A DNA stretch of 64,000 bases from Phycisphaeraceae bacterium (GCA_019636625.1 JAHBXE010000011.1:1-64000), one strand, 5' to 3'; shown: positions 43,572 through 52,742, numbered from the stretch's first letter. Numbers and translations are program-made. Notes: generated by a model not told the origin, from the sequence alone.

Positions 43572-44462
43572 TTATCGGCGCTGCGGCGAGGGTTCGACGT
43601 GGACAAGGACGTCCGCGACGCTGGGGAGCCCGGCCTTGACGGCGTCCTTGACGCGGTGGGCCAGGGTGTGGGCGCGGGTGACATTCATCTCGGGATCGAC
43701 CCAAACGTGCATGTCGATCCAGTGGCGCGTGCCGCTGGTTCTGGCGCCGACCTTCTGAACGTGGTCAACCCCCTCGACGACCTGCGCGAGTTCTCGGGCC
43801 TTGCGGACGATGTCCGCGGGCTCTTCATCCATGAGGTCGCGGATGGGATGTCGGAAGAGCAGCAATCCGTTGATCACGATGATGACGGAAGCGAAGATCG
43901 CGGCGATGGGATCCGCCCGCTCGTATCCGGGGCCGCCGAGCCACGAGACGAGGATCCCGACGAAGGCGGCCGCGGACGTGAGCGCATCCGACCAGTGGTG
44001 CCATGCGTCAACGTGGCCGGCGCTGCTCCCGGCGTTGCGGGCGGCGGTTCGTGCGAGGAAGAACAGCGTTGTTTTCACCCCAACAACCGCGAGCAGGACG
44101 AGGAGCGTCCACGGCGCGGGGGGACGCTGCGGATCGAGGAGCTGGTCCACGGCCTTGACGCCGATGCCGATACCTGCGGTCAAGACCAGGACGGCGACGA
44201 TGAGGGCCGCGAGCGACTCGGCCTTTCCGTGGCCGTAGGGGTGGTTCTCATCCGCGGGCCGGGCGCCGATGTGCAGTCCTCCCCAGATCACGGCGCTGCC
44301 GAGGATGTCCGCGATGGACTCGATCGCATCGGCGATGAGGGCGTACGAGTGACCCACGATGCCGGCGAGGAGCTTGGCGATCGCCAGCCCGAGGTTCACC
44401 AGCACGCCCGTCATCGCGAGGCGTCGAACCTGCCCGGCGGCGGTTGTCTGCGGCTGGGCCAT
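43572..44462 (-). CDS. Cation diffusion facilitator (CDF) transporter
   Basis: Exports divalent metal ions (Zn2+, Fe2+, Mn2+ or Co2+) using the proton gradient. Six membrane segments are expected. HSYALIADAIESIADILGS (residues 38-56) holds the D-x-x-x-D metal site of helix 2, HPYGHGKAE is the CDF signature loop, and a second D/H site is in HVDAWHHWSDALTSA near helix 5. The cytosolic C-terminal domain follows. It starts 1 bp from the stop of the asparaginase gene and is upstream of motAB. Confidence 0.9.
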   Translation of the reverse strand: MAQPQTTAAGQVRRLAMTGVLVNLGLAIAKLLAGIVGHSYALIADAIESIADILGSAVIWGGLHIGARPADENHPYGHGKAESLAALIVAVLVLTAGIGIGVKAVDQLLDPQRPPAPWTLLVLLAVVGVKTTLFFLARTAARNAGSSAGHVDAWHHWSDALTSAAAFVGILVSWLGGPGYERADPIAAIFASVIIVINGLLLFRHPIRDLMDEEPADIVRKARELAQVVEGVDHVQKVGARTSGTRHWIDMHVWVDPEMNVTRAHTLAHRVKDAVKAGLPSVADVLVHVEPSPQRR

Positions 44463-44463
44463 G

Positions 44464-44976
44464 TCAGGCCTCCGTGAATGTGCCGCGGGCTTTGTCCTTT
44501 ACGACGCCGGGGAACTTCAGAGCGCGGCCATGGGCGACGCAATACACACCGGGAGGCAGAACTCCCGTGGCGAAGAGGGCTTCGGTCAGGTTCTGAAGTG
44601 CATCGCTGCGGGTCATTTCGTACGGCCGCATGGCGCCGGTGAGGATGACGGGGGCGTTGGGCCGGAGGCTGGCGTGAAGCAGCTCGCCGGTGGTGCAGAG
44701 CGTGTCGGTGCCGTGCAGGATGACGATGCCGGATGTTGAGCCCGCGGCGAGCGTTTCGCGGGCGGCATCGAGGATCTGCTTCCGATCCTCATCGGTCATG
44801 TAAAGGCTGTCTTTGCTGAGCAGGTCGATGACCGAAACGCTGGTGTCCTCGAGGCGGAGGCGACCGAGCATCTCGCGGAGGATGGAGCCGCGGTTGACCA
44901 AGAGGCCCGACGCCTCGTCGTACGTCTTCTCGATCGTTCCGCCGGTGGTGATGATCGTGATGGACCGGGCGGGCAT
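44464..44976 (-). CDS. Short asparaginase-like protein (N-terminal domain only)
   Basis: The two catalytic triads' first parts are clear: TIITTGGTIEKTYDE (nucleophile Thr) near residue 6 and IVILHGTDTLCTTGELL with the Thr-Asp pair, plus LTGAMRPYEMTRSDA containing a conserved Arg/Ser region. At 170 residues it equals only the N-terminal domain of bacterial L-asparaginase (about 330), matching stand-alone short asparaginase-domain proteins. It lies 2 bp from the CDF gene and just downstream of rplU. ATG at 44976 starts at the first beta strand. Confidence 0.82.
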   Translation of the reverse strand: MPARSITIITTGGTIEKTYDEASGLLVNRGSILREMLGRLRLEDTSVSVIDLLSKDSLYMTDEDRKQILDAARETLAAGSTSGIVILHGTDTLCTTGELLHASLRPNAPVILTGAMRPYEMTRSDALQNLTEALFATGVLPPGVYCVAHGRALKFPGVVKDKARGTFTEA

Positions 44977-45058
44977 GGGCGCTTCCGCGGTCGGTGGTTC
45001 TGCGGCGAACGCGTAAGCCGGGAGTGCGCTCAACGGCGGCCGCACGCGGGACAGAACG

Positions 45059-45379
45059 TCAGGCCTTGATCGAGTCGACCTTCACGCTGGTGTAGCGCTG
45101 GCGGTGGCCGGTCTTCTTCTTGAAGGCCTTCTTGGTGCGGAACTTCTGGATGTGGAGCTTCTCGCCCAGGACCACGGGCTCGACGACTTCGCCGGTGACG
45201 GTGGCGCCGGAGACATAGGGCGTGCCGATGGTGGCCTGACCCTCGCCCTTGCCAACGAGCAGCACCTTGCCGAGGTCGACCTTGGCGCCGGGCTTGGAAT
45301 CAGCGATGAGGTCCACGAGAATGACATCGCCCTGAGTGACCTTGCGCTGGGCGCCTGAGTTTTCGATGATGGCGTACAT
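45059..45379 (-). CDS. rplU: 50S ribosomal protein L21
   Basis: Binds 23S rRNA with L20. MYAIIENSGAQRKVTQGDVI is the L21 opening and FRTKKAFKKKTGHRQ the conserved basic end. ATG at 45379 gives 106 residues, the usual size. In most bacteria rpmA (L27) follows rplU; here the next gene is the short asparaginase, 82 bp away. Confidence 0.95.
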   Translation of the reverse strand: MYAIIENSGAQRKVTQGDVILVDLIADSKPGAKVDLGKVLLVGKGEGQATIGTPYVSGATVTGEVVEPVVLGEKLHIQKFRTKKAFKKKTGHRQRYTSVKVDSIKA

Positions 45380-45470
45380 GGGGAAAGGCTCCGAGACGGG
45401 CTCCAAAAGTGGCCTCGATGATAGGCAGGGTGCCGGTCAGGGTTTGGTTTGGGAAGTCTTGGGGGTGGGA

Positions 45471-45508
45471 AAAACAAGAAAGGCCTCGCCGCAGGGGCGA
45501 GGGCCTTG
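45471..45508 (-). terminator. Intrinsic terminator of the secreted-protein gene at 45530
   Basis: On the minus strand the transcript ends with AAGGCCCTCGCC-CCTGC-GGCGAGGCCTT (one bulged C) followed by TCTTGTTTTT, a U-rich tail. Confidence 0.75.
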
Positions 45509-45529
45509 TGAACTCGATGCGTTGGGGAA

Positions 45530-46675
45530 TCAGGTGCAGCCGCTGGCGTACTTGTTGAGGAAGCACTGGAAGTCGTTGGCAGTGAGCAGCGGGTTGCCCG
45601 TGCTGCCGTCGCAGTTGGCGTAGGTGTCGCCCGAGGCGTACTTGTTCAGGAAGCACTGGAAGTCGTTGGCGGTGAGCAGCGGGGAACCGGTGCTGCCGTC
45701 GCAGTTGGGGTAGCAGCCGCCACCACCACCGCCCGCCGGATCGACCCAGAACCCGATCATGGCCTGCAGGATGCCGTCCGGAGGACAAGCAACCGCGTAG
45801 GGGCCATAGGGGTAGCACTCGCCCTCACCGAACAGGCCGTCCGCCGGATCGTCGTCGTCCCACTGGTTGGCATCGGACGTGCCGACCATGGAGGGGTCAT
45901 TCTTGCCCCACAACATTGTCTGGGTGCCGGCGACGGTGTCGAATGTGAACTGCTGGGTGACGGCGTTGTACTCGCCGTACGCAATTTCCACCGTGCCATT
46001 GCCGTCGGCCGGGGCGAGGATTCCGGCCGGGCCGTTGGGATCGCCGGGGATTCCAACGTTGGCGAGGTAGTAACCGCCGCCACCGGGCGCCAGGCCAAAG
46101 TCGAAGGCCACGCCGTCGACCGGTCCGGAGCTGGCGGGCGGGCTGCCGCAACCGCCGTACGTGTCATCGATGAAGACAGCAATCCACATCGGGCGAGCGG
46201 CCCCGGCGCCCCAGTTCCACGCGTGGTCGAAACGGTCGATGGGCTTGCCGACGGCGGGCGCATCGACGACAAAGTCGTTCAGAATGTGAGAGACCTGGTA
46301 CGTCGGGCCGAAGAACCAGCGACTGGTTGGGACGGCGCCCCCGCCCATGCACTCGCCGCCAATGGGGTTACCCAGGGTATCGGCCTGGAAGTAATCCCAG
46401 GCATTCACCGTCGGGGCGTCCCCGTGAAACCCCGGGTGTTCGTAGGGCTGGACGGGACCGGCGCCGACAATCCGGCCATCCGGCAGGCGCTGAACCTTGA
46501 CCCAGTTCCGCACCACCGGCTGGACGGGATTCGCGGCCAGTTTCTGCAGGTTCCGCACCTGCTTGGCCCCTTGCTTCTTGGCCGCCTTAGGCTGTGGGTC
46601 GCGCGGGCCGGCCATGGCGATCGACGCCGCCGCGCCGCAGCACGCGAGAACGAGAATCGAACGAGAAATCCGCAT
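45530..46675 (-). CDS. Secreted protein with dockerin-like cassette
   Basis: GGAGG precedes ATG at 46675; signal peptide is SILVLACCGAAASIAMAG. Residues 20-60 are a basic, Lys/Gln-rich stretch; the rest up to 310 is unfamiliar, Asp/Gly-rich and beta-like (GGYYLANVGIPGDPNG). Residues 315-381 form the tandem EF-hand-like cassette (two NCDGSTG-x-PLLTANDFQC motifs), ending GCT. A terminator lies after the stop and its DNA cassette is close to that of the gene at 47007. Confidence 0.82.
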   Translation of the reverse strand: MRISRSILVLACCGAAASIAMAGPRDPQPKAAKKQGAKQVRNLQKLAANPVQPVVRNWVKVQRLPDGRIVGAGPVQPYEHPGFHGDAPTVNAWDYFQADTLGNPIGGECMGGGAVPTSRWFFGPTYQVSHILNDFVVDAPAVGKPIDRFDHAWNWGAGAARPMWIAVFIDDTYGGCGSPPASSGPVDGVAFDFGLAPGGGGYYLANVGIPGDPNGPAGILAPADGNGTVEIAYGEYNAVTQQFTFDTVAGTQTMLWGKNDPSMVGTSDANQWDDDDPADGLFGEGECYPYGPYAVACPPDGILQAMIGFWVDPAGGGGGGCYPNCDGSTGSPLLTANDFQCFLNKYASGDTYANCDGSTGNPLLTANDFQCFLNKYASGCT

Positions 46676-47006
46676 TTCAAGCCTCCGATAAAGTGCGCCA
46701 AGCTTCGGCGCGGTCCGTGTGGCTCGCCACCTGCCCCCCGAAAACAAAGCGGGGACCATTATGGCTGTTGAGACGATGAATGAGATACGCGGTCCTGGGC
46801 CAGCGGATTCATCGGACACCGCAATTAGGGGAAATCGTCAGGTTCGGACATAGAGGGAAGAGCCGTTCGGGCATGATCCGCTTCTTCCCGCGGGTCGTCC
46901 ATAATTGGGTTCCTGCCGCAACATCGTGTGGACATCCGGACCGCCAAAAAGAAACAAGCCCGCCGAGGCGGCGGGCTTGAAAGGAAGTCCCTTTCGACGT
47001 CGGGCC
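46676..47006. other. Intergenic region between two dockerin-type genes
   Basis: Besides the terminator at 46945-46979 I see no gene. The part nearer 46675 must hold the promoter of the preceding gene, but no clear -35/-10 pair is visible. Confidence 0.4.
46945..46979 (-). terminator. Intrinsic terminator of the gene at 47007
   Basis: Perfect 10-bp stem CAAGCCCGCC/GGCGGGCTTG (46955-46964, 46970-46979) with loop GCCTC on the minus strand, followed by TTTCTTTTT. Confidence 0.9.
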
Positions 47007-48854
47007 TCAGGTGCAGCCGCTGGCGTACTTGTTGAGGAAGCACTGGAAGTCGTTGGCGGTCAGCAGCGGGTTGCCCGTGCTGCCGTCGCAGTTGGCGTAG
47101 GTGTCGCCGCCCGCGTACTTGTTGAGGAAGCACTGGAAGTCGTTGGCGGTGAGCAGCGGGCTGCCCGTGCTGCCGTCGCAGTTGGCGTAGCAGCCGCCGC
47201 CGCCACCGCCGCTGGTGCCCGTGATGCAGAACATGGCGTCCTGATTGCGGCCACCATCCTGGATGTTGGCCCAGGCGGTGCCGGTGAACTGAATGGCGTT
47301 GGCCGCGCAGTAGCCGTTGCTACCCGTGACGGTCACCGGGACGCACCACGGGCCGCTGGCGAGCGAGCCGGTGGTATTGAAGTCGACCCAGTACGTGCCC
47401 GCGGGGAGCACCACGGGGGCGGCCAGGGTCACCTTGTTGGCGTAGATGGGCCGGGTGAGGTCGCAGGCGGCGTTGAAGTGACGGTAGGTGTTCGACCAGG
47501 TGGAGCTGGTCAGAACGTTGGTGACGGTATCGCCGGCGATGACCGACGAACCCGCGGAGTTGGGTGGGCCGTTCCAGATCTGGACCGTCGCGCCCGTGAA
47601 CGATGAAACCGGCGTGCCGGATCCGGTCTGGTAGCCGTAGAACGTGAAGCCGGAAACCGTCCAGGATGAACCCGCGGGCACCGTGAAGTCATCGGCCACG
47701 CGGAAGTTGGCGCCGCCGTTGAAGTTGAAGCCAGCGTTGACATTACCAGCCTGAACTTCGCTGCCCGTCTCGCCGCCGCCGAGGCCGGCGATGCAGGCCG
47801 CCGTTGGCGTGGTGATGATCGGACCGTTGCAGGTCAGGTTGCCGGCAGCCTGGTTGCACGAGCCGGTGGTGCAGGTGGTGCCGACACCGCCGAAGGTGCC
47901 GCCGCCGCCCGTGCACTGGGCCGAGGTCAGAAGCGTGCAGCCGCCGTTGGCGAAGCAGCACCGACCGACCGGGGGAGGCGGACAGGCGGCGGTGCAGTCA
48001 CCGCCCAGGGTAAAGGTGCCGTTGGCCGAGGCGCAGGCGCTGGCCGTGTTCACGACACAGGAGCCGCACGGCAGGCAGCAGCGGCCCGTGGTGCCCTGCA
48101 GCTCGCCGCTGAACTTGAAGCCGATATTGGCCTTGAAGTTGGCGGTGCCTCCGAACCAGTAGTTGCCTTCCGGCGGCTCGAAAACGCCGCTGAGGTTGAT
48201 GTCGATACCGAAGTAGTCGGCGCTGTTGCCCACGGCGTTGGTTGCCGATCCGTTGAACAGGGGCATCAGCGTCGGGTACAACGTGTTGGTCGTGCCGGAC
48301 TCGTAGATATTGACGACGACGGCAAAGTCGTCGTCCGGGACGACGATGTTCGCCGCGGACATGTCGAGCGGCGCGGCGAAGGCGGCGGTTGCGAAGCCCT
48401 GTCCGAGCGCGGGAATGTTGAGCGTGAACGTGAACGTGCCGAGCGGGCCGGAGTTCACGGGATTGGCCGTCTGGACATACGAGTCGTAGAACTCGAGCAC
48501 GATATCCACGTTGCCGCCGGCGTAGCCACTCGCGAGCGCGGCGATCACGCTGAAGTCATCCAGCGAGGTGAGCTTGGTGGGACCACCCGCGCCGGGGCCC
48601 GGCGTGAAGAGGAGGTGGTCCATGCACTTGGCGGGCAAGCCCCCGTTGGCGTAGAAGTTCAACGCGGCCGCCGTGCTGTTGTACACAACCGCCGGAACGT
48701 CCGGGCCCGCGCCCGTGGGGAGCCTCGATGACTTCGCATTCGATGAAACGACCGTGGCCGGAACGTAGCCGCGAACGGGTTCAGGCTGCGCTGTGGCGAC
48801 CGTCGCCACCGTTCCTGAAACTGCTGCGACCAACAGAGAACGATTCATCCGCAT
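47007..48854 (-). CDS. Secreted cysteine-rich protein with dockerin-like cassette
   Basis: AAGGAGG five bases before 48854 sets the start, giving the signal LLVAAVSGTVATVATAQ. Residues 25-240 and 340-550 are beta-rich domains of unknown family (second one begins NFNGGANFRVADDFTVPAGS). Between them (250-335) are two Cys-rich modules of the type GRCC-x-x-x-G-x-C...C...C, common in planctomycete secreted proteins. Residues 550-615 are the tandem EF-hand-like cassette, ending GCT. A terminator follows (46945). Confidence 0.85.
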   Translation of the reverse strand: MRMNRSLLVAAVSGTVATVATAQPEPVRGYVPATVVSSNAKSSRLPTGAGPDVPAVVYNSTAAALNFYANGGLPAKCMDHLLFTPGPGAGGPTKLTSLDDFSVIAALASGYAGGNVDIVLEFYDSYVQTANPVNSGPLGTFTFTLNIPALGQGFATAAFAAPLDMSAANIVVPDDDFAVVVNIYESGTTNTLYPTLMPLFNGSATNAVGNSADYFGIDINLSGVFEPPEGNYWFGGTANFKANIGFKFSGELQGTTGRCCLPCGSCVVNTASACASANGTFTLGGDCTAACPPPPVGRCCFANGGCTLLTSAQCTGGGGTFGGVGTTCTTGSCNQAAGNLTCNGPIITTPTAACIAGLGGGETGSEVQAGNVNAGFNFNGGANFRVADDFTVPAGSSWTVSGFTFYGYQTGSGTPVSSFTGATVQIWNGPPNSAGSSVIAGDTVTNVLTSSTWSNTYRHFNAACDLTRPIYANKVTLAAPVVLPAGTYWVDFNTTGSLASGPWCVPVTVTGSNGYCAANAIQFTGTAWANIQDGGRNQDAMFCITGTSGGGGGGCYANCDGSTGSPLLTANDFQCFLNKYAGGDTYANCDGSTGNPLLTANDFQCFLNKYASGCT

Positions 48855-49189
48855 TGGAACCTCCTTAAAATGGCACTGTCCGACGTTGACAGCACCTGTG
48901 ATGTGGCACTTTCAGATCCTGACCTCACCCCTGATGGGGGACATGCTCGCCAAACATTTGCGAACACAAGCCTTACATATACCACAGCGACTGCGTTTTC
49001 ACAATACCTTTTCTTGCACGCGAGCCGTCATTTCTTAGCACGCCTGGTCAACTCGAACCGGGGAAACCTAAGGGAGGGAAATCCCTCTCAATGCGGGAAT
49101 CATCTACGGCAAAGCCCGCCCTCGGGTTCCTGCGCCGGTGTGGGTTCCGAGCGCGAGCCTGAACCTCGGCCACCAAGCCGGCGGTGAAG
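48855..49189. promoter_or_regulatory. Promoter-bearing intergenic region
   Basis: The A/T-richest stretch here (48950-49030, for example ATATACCACAG) lies upstream of the gene at 48854, with AAGGAGG just before its start. No gene is seen, and no firm promoter boxes can be assigned. Confidence 0.35.
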
Positions 49190-50374
49190 TCACGAACTGC
49201 GTGTTGCCATGGCGTTGACGAACTGGTCGAACAGGTAGCCTGCATCGTGAGGGCCCGGCGAGGCTTCCGGGTGATGCTGGACGGCAAACACGGGACGGCC
49301 CTTGAGACGGAACCCCGCGAGCGTCATGTCATTGAGGTTGAAGTGCGTTGCCTCTCCGTTGACTTTCTTGAGTGACTCCACATCGACGGCGAACCCGTGA
49401 TTCTGGCTCGTGATCTCCACTTTGCCGGTGGTCGTGTTGAGAACCGGCTGGTTGGCGCCGCGGTGGCCGAACTTGAGCTTATAGGTCTTGGCTCCGAGCG
49501 CGAGCGAAAGCAACTGATGGCCGAGGCAGATGCCGAAGGTCGGGATGTTGATCGCCTTGGGGCCGGTGAGAAGTTCCCGAAGGGTGGCAATGGTCTTGTC
49601 CACTGCGGCGGGGTCGCCCGGGCCGTTGGATATGAACAGGCCGTCGGCTTCGCCCCGCTTGAACTTGGCTTCAATCTCGGACGCGGGGGTGTCGTGGGGG
49701 ATGATGGTCACATCGCACCCGCGGTCGCTCAGGTGCCGCAGGATGTTGGCCTTGGCGCCGCAATCCAGGGCGAGCACGCGGTAGCGCCGGGTCGGACCGG
49801 AGGCGGAGGGCGGTCGCCAGTCGCCCAGGGTCTCGGACCAAGTCTGCTTGCTCGAGCAGCCGACGGCGGGGACGAGGTTCTGTCCCGCCATGGAGGGCGC
49901 CTCGCGGGCCATGCGCACGAGTTCGGCGTCGGAGAGATCCTGCCTGTCGGTAAGAACGCCCGACATGACGCCCGCGACGCGGAGGCGACGCGTGAGGGCC
50001 CGGGTGTCAATTCCTGTCAGGCCCAAGACGTTGTTCCGGGCGAGGTAGGTGCTGAGATCGGAGGTCGCCCGGTAGTTGGAGTGGCGGTGCGCCAGTTCAC
50101 GCACGACAAAGCCGGCGACCTGCACCTTCTTCGATTCCACATCCTCCTCGTTGACGCCGTAGTTCCCGATGAGCGGGAAGGTGGCCACGAGGATCTGACC
50201 CGTGTAGGACGGGTCGGTCAGGGATTCCTGGTAGCCGCACATGGCGGTGTTGAAGACGACCTCGGCGGTGGACACGATGCCGCGACCTGTGGCCCCGAAG
50301 CCCAGTCCGTGAAAGACCGAACCGTCGGCAAGTGCCAGGCGGGCGGGAGTAACGGGAGGGTTGGTGTTGTGCAC
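49190..50374 (-). CDS. carA: Carbamoyl-phosphate synthase small subunit
   Basis: Glutaminase subunit that feeds ammonia to CarB for carbamoyl phosphate (arginine and pyrimidine synthesis). The N-terminal domain has DGSVFHGLGFG and FNTAMCGYQE; the class I glutaminase has FISNGPGDP and GICLGHQLLSLALGA with catalytic Cys near 283, and the His/Glu pair VQHHPEASPGP. GTG at 50374 gives 394 residues. Start codon is only 16 bp from the divergent priA start. carB is not in the window. Confidence 0.93.
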   Translation of the reverse strand: MHNTNPPVTPARLALADGSVFHGLGFGATGRGIVSTAEVVFNTAMCGYQESLTDPSYTGQILVATFPLIGNYGVNEEDVESKKVQVAGFVVRELAHRHSNYRATSDLSTYLARNNVLGLTGIDTRALTRRLRVAGVMSGVLTDRQDLSDAELVRMAREAPSMAGQNLVPAVGCSSKQTWSETLGDWRPPSASGPTRRYRVLALDCGAKANILRHLSDRGCDVTIIPHDTPASEIEAKFKRGEADGLFISNGPGDPAAVDKTIATLRELLTGPKAINIPTFGICLGHQLLSLALGAKTYKLKFGHRGANQPVLNTTTGKVEITSQNHGFAVDVESLKKVNGEATHFNLNDMTLAGFRLKGRPVFAVQHHPEASPGPHDAGYLFDQFVNAMATRSS

Positions 50375-50390
50375 GAGGTAGAGTGTACGC

Positions 50391-52742
50391 GTGGGTGACC
50401 TGTTTGGACAGAGCGAGGCGGTTGGCGGGCCGTACGTTCGCGTGGCGGTCGAGCGGAGCATTGACGCCGAGGGCTCGATGCGGGGCTTGACATACCGGGC
50501 GTCGGGCGAGGTGCACGTCGGGCAGCGGGTCGAGGTGCCGCTGGGCCGGGGGAACCGTGCCGCGGCGGGGATCGTGGTGGTGGTCGGGGGTGAAGAACTG
50601 CTGGAGGGCATCCCGGCGCGGAAGGTGAAGACGGTTCTCAAGGTTCACCAGGCCCGTCTGCCGGAGCGGCTTATTGAACTGGCGAGGTGGATCTCGGATT
50701 ACTACATCTGCCCGCTGGGGATGACGCTGGCGACGATGATGCCGGCGGCGGTGAAGCACAGCATCGGCGTCCGCCGGGTTGTGCTGCTTGAACCGGTCGA
50801 TGAAGCGCGGGCGTCAGAGGTCTTGGCGGCGGGTGTGACGGCCAAGGTGGTGCAGGCGTGGGAGGCGGTGAAGGGCCTGGAGTTGCCGCTTTCGGCAGAG
50901 GAGATCAAGGCGCGGATGGGGGCAAGGACGCTCGGGCCGGTGAACAAACTCGCCGCGCTGGGGTTGCTCCGCCGGGTTGAACGGGATGTCGTCAAGGCAC
51001 GGACGCCGTTGTGGGATCGCTTCCGCGTGGAGCCGCCCAAGGGGCCGGTCAGCCTGACGGACGAGCAGCGCCGGATATCCGAAGGGATCGCGGCCACGCT
51101 CGGGCGGTTCGGTGTTCACCTGCTCCGGGGTGTGACGGGTTCGGGAAAGACGGAGGTGTACCTTCGTCTGTTTGAGGAGGTGCTCGCCCGGGGCCAGGCG
51201 GCGCTGATGCTGGTGCCGGAGATATCGCTCACGCCGCAGACAGCGGGGAGGTTCCTGGATCGGTTCGCGGGGGGCGACCCCGGCGCGGTGGCCGTGCTGC
51301 ATTCGGGGCTGACGGCGGCGGAACGTCATCGGCAGTGGGCGTTGGCGGCGTCCTCGCACGCGAAGATCGTGGTGGGCGCACGCTCGGCGGTGTTCGCACC
51401 CCTGGAGCGCGTCGGCCTGATCGTCGTTGATGAGGAGCACGCAACGGACTACAAGCAGGATCAACTCCCCCGGTACAACGGCCGGGATGTCGCGATCAAG
51501 CGGGCGCAACTGGAGGGGTGCCCGGTTGTGCTGGGTTCGGCGACGCCCTCGCTCGAGAGTTGGGCCAATGCGCTCTCCGGGAAGTATGCCCTGTGGGAAC
51601 TCACGCGGCGGGTTGGCGGCGGCTCGATGCCCAGAGTCGAGATCGTGGACCTGGCGGAGGAGCGTCGAACGCTCGCGAGCCAGTCGAAACTTGGGGACGG
51701 CCCGCGAAGGTTCTTTCAGGCGATCGGGCCGCGACTTGGGGCGGCGCTGGAGCAGACCCTGGCGGATGATGGGCAGGCCATCCTGCTGCTGAACCGGCGC
51801 GGGTATTCGAGTTATGTCTGCTGCCCGGACCCGGAGTGCGGGTGGGTGATGAAGTGCGACCACTGCGACTCGAGCATGGTGGTGCACAAGTTGGAGACGA
51901 GCGAGGGGATGCGGGGGACGATCGTGCGGTGCCACCACTGCCTGGCGGAGCAGATCCTGCCGCGGAAGTGCCCGGTGTGCTCGCGCCCGGCGATGGCGAT
52001 CGGGGTGGGAACGCAGAAACTGGAGGAGGAACTCGGGCGGACCTTGGCGCGGTGGCTGGTGCCCGGGGAGACGCTCATCCGTGTGGATGGGGACACGATG
52101 AAGTCGGCGGCGGACTACTTCCGGGTCCTGGCCCGCTTTGCGCGGGGCGAGGTGAAGGTCATTCTGGGAACGCAGATGATCGCCAAGGGGCTGGACTATC
52201 CCAACGTACGGCTGGTGGGGGTCATCAACGCGGACACGGGGCTGACGTTGCCGGACTTCCGCTCATCGGAGCGGACCTTTCAGCTCGTCAGCCAGGTGGC
52301 GGGACGGGCCGGGCGGGGGGACAGGCCGGGGCTGGTGATCGTGCAGACGGTCAACCCGGCGGATCCCGCCATCGTGGCCGCGGCGGCGCACGACTACCGC
52401 GGGTTTGCCGAGGAAGAGTTGCGTTTGCGGAAGGCGTCTGGACTGCCGCCGGCGACGCGGATGGCGCGGATCGTGGTGCGAGACGAGGACTTCGGCGCGG
52501 CGCAGCGTCGGGCGAAGGACCTGGCGGAGTTGATCCATGCGGCGCGGACGAAGGATGTGGTGGTGCTTGGGCCGGGGCCGGCGACGATCGCGCGGATCGG
52601 GGACTACTTCCGGTTCTCGATCGAGGTGATGGCACCGACGGCGCAGGAGTTGCACGCGGCGTTGGCGAAGGTCCGATCGGCGGGGATGCTCAAGAGCGAT
52701 GCCCGCACGGCGGTGGATGTGGACCCGGTGGCGGTGGTGTGA
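50391..52742 (+). CDS. priA: Primosomal replication helicase PriA
   Basis: Restarts stalled replication forks by 3'-to-5' unwinding and loading the primosome. Walker A GVTGSGKTEVYL is near residue 247 and the DEAD-like box VVDEEHATDY near 346. Eight zinc-binding Cys lie in residues 480-555 (CCPDPECGWVMKC, CDHC, CHHC, CPVC). The N-terminal DNA-binding region starts VRVAVERSIDAEG. 783 residues, GTG at 50391. Confidence 0.94.
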   Translation: MGDLFGQSEAVGGPYVRVAVERSIDAEGSMRGLTYRASGEVHVGQRVEVPLGRGNRAAAGIVVVVGGEELLEGIPARKVKTVLKVHQARLPERLIELARWISDYYICPLGMTLATMMPAAVKHSIGVRRVVLLEPVDEARASEVLAAGVTAKVVQAWEAVKGLELPLSAEEIKARMGARTLGPVNKLAALGLLRRVERDVVKARTPLWDRFRVEPPKGPVSLTDEQRRISEGIAATLGRFGVHLLRGVTGSGKTEVYLRLFEEVLARGQAALMLVPEISLTPQTAGRFLDRFAGGDPGAVAVLHSGLTAAERHRQWALAASSHAKIVVGARSAVFAPLERVGLIVVDEEHATDYKQDQLPRYNGRDVAIKRAQLEGCPVVLGSATPSLESWANALSGKYALWELTRRVGGGSMPRVEIVDLAEERRTLASQSKLGDGPRRFFQAIGPRLGAALEQTLADDGQAILLLNRRGYSSYVCCPDPECGWVMKCDHCDSSMVVHKLETSEGMRGTIVRCHHCLAEQILPRKCPVCSRPAMAIGVGTQKLEEELGRTLARWLVPGETLIRVDGDTMKSAADYFRVLARFARGEVKVILGTQMIAKGLDYPNVRLVGVINADTGLTLPDFRSSERTFQLVSQVAGRAGRGDRPGLVIVQTVNPADPAIVAAAAHDYRGFAEEELRLRKASGLPPATRMARIVVRDEDFGAAQRRAKDLAELIHAARTKDVVVLGPGPATIARIGDYFRFSIEVMAPTAQELHAALAKVRSAGMLKSDARTAVDVDPVAVV

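Noticed and set aside
44464-44976. Asparaginase as a frameshifted full-length gene
   Set aside because: No C-terminal domain is found in any frame downstream; the CDF gene begins 2 bp away, so it is a short form.
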